Source of the DNA: Bacillota bacterium
GTDB lineage: Bacteria > Bacillota > Clostridia > Acetivibrionales > DSM-1351
Assembly (NCBI GenBank): GCA_023433945.1
Contig: JAEYTP010000116.1
Coordinates: forward strand, 1-32,340
Direction of reading: 5' to 3'
Length of the DNA stretch: 32,340 nt
Every line of letters starts with the position of its first letter. Position 1 is the stretch's first letter. The notes under the pieces are model-generated. The model had not been told where the DNA came from and did no database searches. It saw nothing but the letters and a program-made list of their open reading frames with translations. Below are positions 1-6,230 of this stretch, one piece after another. The position numbers and the translations under genes were made by a program.

Positions 1-650
1 TAATCAACATTTGCATTAGCAGAAGTTGCTGCAGGAGGTGTATAGCCTGCAGGTACATAACCCTTAGGAGGATTTTTAATAAATAACCCGCCTATAGTGC
101 AGACAATAGCAAATATTAAGCTCAGAACCATAAAGGTTTTAAGCTCTCCAACCCCTACTCCACCGAATACTTTTATAAATCTTTCAATAATAGGTGTAAA
201 TACTACACCACCAAAGCCAAGAGATGCAACAATAATGCCTGTTATAAACCCTCTCTTGTCGGGGAACCACTTTTGTGCACAGGCAATTGTTGTAGAATAA
301 GTAAAGCCCATTCCAACTCCACCTAAAATACCATATGTAACCCATAGCAACCACGGTGCAGAGGGTTTTACAAATGACGCTAGCAAAAATCCAATAGCCA
401 ATATTAGGCCGCCAATAATAACGATATTTCTAGGTCCATATTTGTCTTGAAGCTTACCACCGATAGTACTGCCTATTGTAAGTGTAGCAAGCAAAAGCGA
501 AAAGGTTAATCCAGCTGCTGCATTGTCTCCAGCAAACAAGCTTTTTGCTATTCCATTTTGAAATATACTCCAAATATAAGCCGTGCCTAGACATAGTTGT
601 ATTGCAATAGCAGCAATTACAGGAATAACGCGGTTATTTTTCTGATTCAT
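1..650 (-). CDS. OFA-family MFS transporter, N-terminal part (3' end outside window)
   Basis: This is an inner-membrane major facilitator of the oxalate/formate antiporter type (OFA), probably moving a small monocarboxylate; the substrate cannot be read from sequence. The visible 216 residues start MNQKNNRVIPVIAAIAI, followed by at least five hydrophobic segments. Family-like motifs are GTAYIWSIFQNGIA in the first helix, GGVGVGFTYS, and KWFPDKRGFITG in the loop after it. The start ATG (648-650) follows a GGAGGAAACT ribosome binding site. The reading frame is open to the window edge, so the C-terminal half is missing here. It is transcribed away from the NHL gene. The family call is good; the substrate is unknown. 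Confidence 0.85.
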   Translation of the reverse strand, partial: MNQKNNRVIPVIAAIAIQLCLGTAYIWSIFQNGIAKSLFAGDNAAAGLTFSLLLATLTIGSTIGGKLQDKYGPRNIVIIGGLILAIGFLLASFVKPSAPWLLWVTYGILGGVGMGFTYSTTIACAQKWFPDKRGFITGIIVASLGFGGVVFTPIIERFIKVFGGVGVGELKTFMVLSLIFAIVCTIGGLFIKNPPKGYVPAGYTPPAATSANANVD

Positions 651-696
651 AGTTTCCTCCTATTAAATTGTGAGAAATTAATTTCGTTCTTCTTGT

Positions 697-836
697 GAGT
701 AATCTAGTTCTGCTTGCGAGCTATCTGGTTATATTTGTGAGTAACCTAGTTCTGCTTGCGGAGCATTCCGATTGTGCTTGTGTGCATCGGTTCTGCTCTG
801 ATTAACCTGGATCTGCTTGTGGCTATCAGGTTCTTG
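697..836. repeat. Degenerate 21-22 bp tandem repeat
   Basis: About six and a half imperfect units of roughly 21-22 bp, each resembling GAGTAACCTAGTTCTGCTTG, lie between the MFS start and the next gene. Units have drifted and one is shortened to about 17 bp. There are no unique spacers between units, so this is not CRISPR. The rest of the 651-1102 gap is AT-rich, apart from a partial copy of the structured repeat at 935-1002. Confidence 0.7.
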
Positions 837-934
837 GCTAGATTTAAAACATTAAATGAAAAAATATGTAGAAAAAATGATATTAGTTAGTAAATAATAG
901 CATACAATGTATTTGTTTACAAGCATTTTATTTT

Positions 935-1002
935 GGGCCATCGGGGTACGGGGAGACTGGTCTCGCCCGTATGCCGCTTTGCGTTTTGTAGGAACGTGAA
1001 AA
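935..1002 (-). repeat. Structured repeat, partial copy A
   Basis: A truncated copy of the element seen at 2323-2430 and 4872-5063. It keeps the hairpin ACGGGGAGAC-TGG-TCTCGCCCGT (948-970) and the following GCCGCTTTGCGTTTT, then loses similarity before the second stem. It has the same orientation as the other copies. It lies about 100 bp upstream of the NHL-repeat gene, with no tRNA remnant visible here. Confidence 0.7.
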
Positions 1003-1102
1003 GAAATAAAATATTTAATGAAATTACTCGTAAATATGACACCCTGTTGTCGTATTATTCATATAAAATTTAATTATTACAAATTTATGGAGGTGATTCG
1101 TT

Positions 1103-2185
1103 ATGTATTACCACGAAAAATGGGCAAATGGCACAATTTATAGATTTGCCGGCACAGGTGTTGCAGGATATGGCGGAGATGGAGAAAAAGCTGACGCAGC
1201 TCATCTTAATGGCCCTGCTGGCTTGGCGGTAGATAAGGACAACAATGTATATGTAGCTGAAATACACAACAATACAATTCGGAAAATTGATTATAAAACA
1301 AGAATTATATCAACTGTTGCAGGATGTGGTTACAAAGGCTTTGAGGGTGATGGGGGGCTTGCAATTAATGCTAAGTTAAATGGACCAGAAGGTCTATTCG
1401 TAGATAATCTTGGAAATATCTTTATTGCAGATACATATAACCAAAGAATAAGAATGGTCAGTTCCAGAACAGGAGTAATTGAGACAATTGCTGGGACTGG
1501 TGAAACAGGATATAACGGAGAAGGCATAAGGGCAACGGATGCATACCTAAATTATCCTGCCGGAGTTGTCGTTGACTCAAAGGGAAATGTGTATTTCAAT
1601 GACTACAAAAACGATAGAATCAGAAAAATCAACATAGATGGTATTATTTCAACGTATGCCGGGACGGGTATCCCCGGGTATAGTGGTGATGGTATCCTTG
1701 CGAGCAAAGCTCAAATCAATGACGTTTATGGATTGGGAATTGATAGCAAGGACAATGTATTTATAATGGATAGCCTTAATTTTGCAATCAGAAAAGTGGA
1801 TGCTGATTCGGGGATAATATCCACTATAATTGGGAAAGGGGAGCCAGGACCAATTGTTGAATTTGAGAAAATAAATGATGCTTACATAGGCGGTCCGTTG
1901 CACAAAAAGGGAACCATTGGAATTGAATCCCCCCATGCTGTAGAAGTGGATTCAAAAGGGAATATTTTTATTGGAGATACTGGTTCATATCGAATAAGGA
2001 TGGTCAACCTGGAAAGAAATCTGGTATATACGGTGGCGGGTAACGGTAATAAAGGTAATTCGGGTGATAACGGGCCTGCTCTATGCGCTTGTATAGGCGT
2101 TCATGGACTTAGGATAGACTCCCTCAACAATTTGTACTTCGTTGATTATCATAACCACGTGATTAGGGTTGTCCGATTTGATTAA
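1103..2185 (+). CDS. NHL-repeat beta-propeller protein
   Basis: A 360-residue protein made almost entirely of six repeats of about 50-60 residues. Each has a glycine-rich turn (AGTGVAGYGGDG, AGTGETGYNGEG, AGTGIPGYSGDG) and then a strand group such as GLAVDKDNNVYVAE..NNTIRKI. This is the NHL pattern, so a six-bladed propeller is expected, probably a binding platform rather than an enzyme. The fifth repeat has lost the glycine-rich turn and carries an insertion. No signal peptide or anchor is visible, although many NHL propellers are exported. The ATG follows GGAGGTGATTCGTT, a strong ribosome binding site. The partner or ligand cannot be inferred. Confidence 0.85.
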   Translation: MYYHEKWANGTIYRFAGTGVAGYGGDGEKADAAHLNGPAGLAVDKDNNVYVAEIHNNTIRKIDYKTRIISTVAGCGYKGFEGDGGLAINAKLNGPEGLFVDNLGNIFIADTYNQRIRMVSSRTGVIETIAGTGETGYNGEGIRATDAYLNYPAGVVVDSKGNVYFNDYKNDRIRKINIDGIISTYAGTGIPGYSGDGILASKAQINDVYGLGIDSKDNVFIMDSLNFAIRKVDADSGIISTIIGKGEPGPIVEFEKINDAYIGGPLHKKGTIGIESPHAVEVDSKGNIFIGDTGSYRIRMVNLERNLVYTVAGNGNKGNSGDNGPALCACIGVHGLRIDSLNNLYFVDYHNHVIRVVRFD

Positions 2186-2259
2186 ATTATTTTCAATTAT
2201 CTAATAATAATATGCAATTTGTAATAAGTACAATGTCCTTCAGATTTATCTGGAGGCGA

Positions 2260-2430
2260 CACTCCGACCACGGGTAAGCGCATGAATTTTCCTAAAGAAA
2301 ACACAAGCGCCGTATGTCCCCGCCGGGAGGCCAGTGGAGCATACGGGGAGACTGGTCTCACCCGTAAGGCGCTTTGCGTTTTGAACAACGTGAAAAACGC
2401 CTGTGTTATCCGAAGATAATACAAGCGCCG
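2260..2430 (-). repeat. Structured repeat copy B with an inverted tRNA-end fragment
   Basis: The core (2323-2430) aligns along its length with copy C, from CCGGGAGGCC through the hairpin ACGGGGAGAC-TGG-TCTCACCCGT to the stem-loop ending in AAGCGCC. Its left side adds a further degenerate stem (2277-2310). On the plus strand at 2260-2273 it carries CACTCCGACCACGG, identical to the 3' end of tRNA-Pro plus its first flanking bases. The whole stretch therefore lies between two tRNA-Pro 3' fragments in opposite orientation. It fills most of the 2186-2502 gap. Confidence 0.7.
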
Positions 2431-2451
2431 TGGTCTGAGTGAGAGGACTTG
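2431..2451 (-). pseudogene. tRNA-Pro 3'-end remnant
   Basis: The minus strand here matches the last 21 nucleotides of the intact tRNA-Pro at 5064-5139, including CCA, with one mismatch (2436). It is followed by the same CGGCGCTTGTATT that follows the real tRNA. The 5' part of the tRNA is absent. It is therefore either a decayed duplicate or an attachment-site-like direct repeat of the tRNA 3' end. Confidence 0.7.
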
Positions 2452-2502
2452 CCATCTGCTTCACTTTGCTAGCATCCTACCAGATCGAATTTCAAATTCT
2501 CA

Positions 2503-4677
2503 TTATTTCTTTGAAACATAAATAGTATTTGAGAAACCTTCAACATACAAAGAGCAATCAAGATTATTTGATATAAATTGTACTGGAATAAATACCGTAT
2601 TTCCAACTGCCTTTGCTTTAGTTCCAAGAGCTACTGATTTACCGTTAATGGTCACTTTATCACTATTTGCTTTTACTTCTAAAGTCTTACTATTAAAGGT
2701 AATGTAAGTTGAAGCCCCCTTAATTTCAACTGTACCACCGAGAGCTGACACTATATCATTTATTGGTACCATTGTAATTCCTTTTTCAACATAAGGCTTT
2801 TGGGAAAATACCAGCTTATTATTTTCAACGAATACAGTTATTTCTTTGCTGTCTGTTTTTAGTTGAGTAACTACTGCTTTTTTACTTGAAGTTACAAGTT
2901 TATTGGAAGCCATAATTACTCCACCTTCAGCAACAACGTAAACATATCCATTGTATGAAGCAACACCATACGCTGACACCGAAATATTCAAATCTGTAAT
3001 ATACCAAGTTTTTAGGTCTTTTGAAGTAAGGAGAGTTCCATTTGAGCAAGCAATAACAAATATATTGTTTTTATCATCATAGGTAATATCATTTAGCGCA
3101 TAGCTATCTGATACCTTTGTTGTTGTCCATGTATTCAAGTCTTTTGATGTGCTGATGGAATTTTTATGAAGTGCTACAAAAGTATCTTTTGCCTTAATTA
3201 TTTTATAACATGTCTCTTTATTTATATTAAAGGCGGTTGTCTTTAACTTGTCGGAAATCTTAAGACCAACACCGCCATTACCTACAACATATACATCTCC
3301 ACCAATATTTCCAACATAATTTGGATTTAGTGGAAGTGTTTTTAATGAATAATACCCATTTGTATCAGAATAAGCGTATACATCCTTTGATGACGAGATG
3401 CAAATTATTGATGTTTTATCAGTCTCCACGAAACCATATGCAGCAAATTCGTTTGCAGCTTTGTTAGTTGTCCAATTTTTAAAATCAGTAGATGTCGCTG
3501 TATAATGGCTCTCTGATTTTACTTTAAGAGTATTATCATACCAATTCCATACATCCCCTTTTAAGTTAATCTTATGTTCTGCAGAAACTTTTCCGTCTGA
3601 AAGTAAAACAGCACTATTTTCAGCCAGAGCTAGAACGATTTTTTTATCAGGTATACTATTAATTTTATACGTTAGTGACTGCTTTCCAAATGTACATATC
3701 CATTTATCATCACTATGCTTAAATATTTCTCCATATTTACTGTACGTAAGAAATGAATCTCCTATTTTTACAATGCCTGCCATTGAAGCCATCATTCTGT
3801 CTTTTAGTTGAAGCTCAGATGTAACTCGTTTAATTGATTCCATATCTGTTATGTCCCTAATTTTACCCAGAAAGCCCAACACATACATTTTGCCATCGCT
3901 ATATATCATTTTTACTAAATTTGAGTTATATAAAGTATTAGAAATTGCATCAGTTTCCTGAAAATCGTCTACTTTTTGATTTGTAGTAAGCAAATCCTTT
4001 GAAGTTGCAACGGTACCGGTTACTATAGAAAAATACCATAAACCATTTGCATATCCAATATCAAAATATGAAGACTCACAATTACCGGCAACAAAGTTCT
4101 TATAGGCTTTAAAGTCCTTGGTGTATTTTATTGTGTTATTGTTATCAATACTAAAAGCATATGTATTGCTCTCATAGTTTACGGCTATATCATCTGCACC
4201 TGCAGGTAAGTTGCTACATAACTTAGTCCATGTTGTGCCATCAACTGACCTAAACAGCTTTCCGTCCGTATAGCCTATGTAAAAATACTTTCCATCATAT
4301 TCAAAAAACGCTAGTGTCGAATTCCAAACACTTACGCTAGTATCCCATTTTTCACCGTCCATTGATACAAAAACCTTACCTTTTATATCTATGCTTACAA
4401 ACCTAGTTCCATCAGAACATATCTCATGTAGGTTAATACCGCCCGGTACTGTTTTCTCGACCCATGTATCTCCTGCGTCCTTAGAAAGTATGTATTTACC
4501 ATTAGTCGAGGTTACTATTACCGTATCACCAGCATGTGCAATTCCATAGAATTTATTACCACTACCATCGTCCAGGCGTACAAAATTATAGGTGTTTTCA
4601 TTAGCGGCTAAGCTCTGAGTACAAAATACGTTTAACATAAGTACTAGCATTAGTAGTATTGAAATTAACTTTTTCAT
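2503..4677 (-). CDS. Secreted BNR/propeller-like protein with C-terminal copper-amine-oxidase-N (stalk) domain
   Basis: A 724-residue exported protein of unknown role. It begins with a signal peptide (MKKLISILLMLVLMLNVFC, cleavage probably after SLA). Residues about 30-600 hold repeated units of the type SKDAGDTW, SVDGTTW, SMDGEKW and SKDLNTW, like Asp-box/BNR blades of a sialidase-type propeller. The last 110 residues (KLVFSQKPYVEKGITMVP to the end) resemble the copper amine oxidase N-terminal-like stalk domain common on Clostridia surface proteins. No catalytic residues are apparent, so binding or wall association is more likely than enzymology. The ATG follows AAGGATGGGATAAA. A promoter with an internal inverted repeat lies just upstream. 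The gene sits alone between structured-repeat copies B and C. Confidence 0.8.
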   Translation of the reverse strand: MKKLISILLMLVLMLNVFCTQSLAANENTYNFVRLDDGSGNKFYGIAHAGDTVIVTSTNGKYILSKDAGDTWVEKTVPGGINLHEICSDGTRFVSIDIKGKVFVSMDGEKWDTSVSVWNSTLAFFEYDGKYFYIGYTDGKLFRSVDGTTWTKLCSNLPAGADDIAVNYESNTYAFSIDNNNTIKYTKDFKAYKNFVAGNCESSYFDIGYANGLWYFSIVTGTVATSKDLLTTNQKVDDFQETDAISNTLYNSNLVKMIYSDGKMYVLGFLGKIRDITDMESIKRVTSELQLKDRMMASMAGIVKIGDSFLTYSKYGEIFKHSDDKWICTFGKQSLTYKINSIPDKKIVLALAENSAVLLSDGKVSAEHKINLKGDVWNWYDNTLKVKSESHYTATSTDFKNWTTNKAANEFAAYGFVETDKTSIICISSSKDVYAYSDTNGYYSLKTLPLNPNYVGNIGGDVYVVGNGGVGLKISDKLKTTAFNINKETCYKIIKAKDTFVALHKNSISTSKDLNTWTTTKVSDSYALNDITYDDKNNIFVIACSNGTLLTSKDLKTWYITDLNISVSAYGVASYNGYVYVVAEGGVIMASNKLVTSSKKAVVTQLKTDSKEITVFVENNKLVFSQKPYVEKGITMVPINDIVSALGGTVEIKGASTYITFNSKTLEVKANSDKVTINGKSVALGTKAKAVGNTVFIPVQFISNNLDCSLYVEGFSNTIYVSKK

Positions 4678-4722
4678 TTTATCCCATCCTTAATATTTTT
4701 TGGTTATTATGTAACATTATAT

Positions 4723-4752
4723 ATAATACTGTAAACGTTAATTTACTGTCAA
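4723..4752 (-). promoter_or_regulatory. Promoter with inverted-repeat operator in the spacer
   Basis: On the minus strand TTGACA (4752-4747) and TATTAT (4728-4723) are 18 bp apart. The spacer contains GTAAATTAACGTTTAC (4746-4731), with 5-bp inverted arms GTAAA/TTTAC. A repressor bound there would block this promoter of the 2503-4677 gene. The core resembles a LacI/CcpA-class site but does not match the cre consensus at its end. Confidence 0.6.
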
Positions 4753-4870
4753 TATAAACCAATTATGTTAAAGTCCTGCACTAGCGAAACTAAATTCCCT
4801 ACATACTACGGTGGGAGTAAACGTGATTTTTAGTTTGTAAAACAAACATATCTCAACGAGGATTTTTCGG

Positions 4871-4977
4871 TCCGGGAGGCCAGAGGGGCATACGGGGAGA
4901 CTGGTCTCTCCCGTAAGGCGCTTCGCGTTTTTTACAACGTGAAAAATGCCTGTATTATCCGCAGATAATACAAGCGC
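4871..4977 (-). repeat. Structured repeat copy C
   Basis: An element of about 107 bp with two parts. The first is a hairpin ACGGGGAGAC-TGG-TCTCTCCCGT (plus strand). The second is a module GGCGCTT...AAGCGC that encloses two smaller stems, GCGTTTTT/AAAAATGC and GTATTATC/GATAATAC. Read on the minus strand, the second stem is capped by C(TGCG)G. It lies in tandem with copy D. Confidence 0.75.
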
Positions 4978-5063
4978 TGAAGACTGGTCTCACCCGTAAG
5001 GCGCTTTGCGTTTTTTTACAACGTAAAAAACGCCTGTATTTTCCGCAGAAAATACAAGCGCCG
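4978..5063 (-). repeat. Structured repeat copy D, abutting tRNA-Pro
   Basis: The copy directly downstream of tRNA-Pro. Its left hairpin is truncated (only GAAGACTGGTCTCACCC remains). The second module is complete, with GTATTTTC/GAAAATAC in place of the GTATTATC/GATAATAC of copy C. That is a paired change which keeps the stem. Confidence 0.75.
5025..5060 (-). terminator. Intrinsic terminator of tRNA-Pro within copy D
   Basis: On the minus strand CGCTTGTATTTTC, loop TGCG, then GAAAATACAGGCG can pair over about 13 bp (with T.G wobble), followed by TTTTTT. The hairpin starts four bases after the encoded CCA. The same sequence can alternatively fold as part of the larger three-stem module. Confidence 0.7.
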
Positions 5064-5139
5064 TGGTCGGAGTGAGAGGACTTGAACCTCCAGCATCTTG
5101 GTCCCAAACCAAGCGCGCTGCCAATTGCGCTACACCCCG
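5064..5139 (-). tRNA. tRNA-Pro (anticodon TGG)
   Basis: A 76-nt cloverleaf. Acceptor strands CGGGGTG and CACTCCG pair with one G.T wobble. The anticodon arm is CTTGGTTTGGGACCAAG with TGG. The T arm is built on GGTTCAAGTCC, and CCA is encoded (ACCA at 5067-5064). It reads all or most proline codons. A sigma-70-type promoter lies about 55 bp upstream. Its 3' end recurs, broken, at 2431-2451 and 2260-2270. Confidence 0.95.
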
Positions 5140-5194
5140 AAATATAAAGTTTTGTGCGCTGTTCGATGTTGTTCCGTGTCTCAAGCGCATATGT

Positions 5195-5223
5195 ATTTTA
5201 CTATGTGCGTAGACATAAATCAA
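5195..5223 (-). promoter_or_regulatory. Promoter of tRNA-Pro
   Basis: On the minus strand TTGATT (5223-5218), a 17-bp spacer, and TAAAAT (5200-5195). This places transcription start near 5188, about 50 nt before the tRNA. Confidence 0.5.
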
Positions 5224-5343
5224 TACTTGTTTTACCCCAATTTGGGAGATTATTTGATATTATCTTCATAATTCTAACATTTATTCAATTTTATTAACCT
5301 GTTTAAACATTTAAACCGTAATATAATTGAAAAGATTTTAACC

Positions 5344-5372
5344 TTGATACGTCATATTTCATTATCTATAAT
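5344..5372 (+). promoter_or_regulatory. Promoter of the ttcA-like gene
   Basis: TTGATA (5344-5349) and TATAAT (5367-5372) with an exact 17-bp spacer. The leader to the next gene is about 110 nt. It contains an imperfect stem between GGTATAGC (5414-5421) and GCCTGCTATA (5451-5460). Nothing else was recognised in the 5140-5487 gap. Confidence 0.65.
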
Positions 5373-5487
5373 TTAAGTATCATTAAAAATATGGAATAAA
5401 TTACGCATATCGCGGTATAGCTTACTGGCAGGCCATTATGGCAATAAAGAGCCTGCTATAAATTATTTCATAAAGGGGGGACATAGC

Positions 5488-6198
5488 ATTAAACGTATTT
5501 TAGGGCAAATGAGGAGAGCTGTTGAAGATTACAGTATGATTTCTGAAGGGGACAAGATTGCAATCGGTGTCAGTGGAGGTAAGGATAGTACTACTTTGCT
5601 GACAGTGCTGCGCCAACTGCAAAAATTTTACCCTGCAAGATTTGATATTGAAGCAATAACCCTAACAATGGGTATTGGTAACCCTGATTATTCTCAAGTC
5701 GCCAATCTCTGCAAGGATCTAGGAGTGAATTATACCATACATGAAACACAGATAGGCAAGATTATCTTTGATATTCGTCAAGAGAAAAATCCTTGCTCCA
5801 TGTGTGCCAACCTGCGCCGAGGTGCTCTACATAATGTTGCTAAAGAACTAGGGTGCAACAAAGTGGCTTTGGGTCACCATATGGATGATGTAATTGAAAC
5901 CTATATGCTAAGTTCACTATATGAAGGTAGACTTCATACATTTTCCCCTGTTACTTATCTGGACAGAAAGGACTTGTACCTGATACGTCCAATGATATAT
6001 AGCGAGGAACATCAGATAAGATCATACGTCAAAGCTTATCAGCTCCCCATTGTAAACAATCCCTGCCCTGCGAATGGCTATACCAAACGTCAGTATGTAA
6101 AGGAGTTGCTTGCTTCTCTCCAAAAGGAAAACAGAGAAGTAAAAAGCAATCTATTTGGTGCTATTAAGCGCGCCCAGCTCGATGGCTGGCACGAGTAA
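5488..6198 (+). CDS. TtcA-like tRNA 2-thiolation PP-loop ATPase
   Basis: A cytoplasmic protein of the TtcA/TilS adenylation fold that probably activates a tRNA base for sulfur insertion. Residues 29-34 form the PP-loop SGGKDS. NPCSMCANLRRG gives the CxxC pair and NPCPANGYTKR a third cysteine, matching the cysteine layout that holds the TtcA iron-sulfur cluster; GHHMDDVIET is also present. The first ATG (5509) lacks a good ribosome binding site. An in-frame ATT at 5488 lies 7 nt after AAAGGGGGG and adds IKRILGQ, which extends the protein to 236 residues and looks like the usual N-terminus of homologues. I therefore chose the ATT; the ATG start (229 aa) is the alternative. Whether it makes 2-thiocytidine specifically is inferred. 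Confidence 0.8.
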   Translation: MKRILGQMRRAVEDYSMISEGDKIAIGVSGGKDSTTLLTVLRQLQKFYPARFDIEAITLTMGIGNPDYSQVANLCKDLGVNYTIHETQIGKIIFDIRQEKNPCSMCANLRRGALHNVAKELGCNKVALGHHMDDVIETYMLSSLYEGRLHTFSPVTYLDRKDLYLIRPMIYSEEHQIRSYVKAYQLPIVNNPCPANGYTKRQYVKELLASLQKENREVKSNLFGAIKRAQLDGWHE

Positions 6199-6230
6199 AA
6201 AGTCACATTAAATCAGAAAGGAAACAAAAA

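Noticed and set aside
697..836. Possible CRISPR array
   Set aside because: Units are contiguous and degenerate, without unique spacers, and no cas genes are nearby.
2431..2451. Second functional tRNA-Pro
   Set aside because: Only the 3' 21 nt remain, with no anticodon arm or acceptor 5' strand.
2197..2464. Overlapping open frames of 72-75 residues on the minus strand
   Set aside because: They fall inside the structured repeat and tRNA remnants, lack ribosome binding sites, and have no protein-like composition.
4990..5223. Open frame of 77 residues on the minus strand
   Set aside because: It runs through tRNA-Pro and the structured repeat, so it is not coding.
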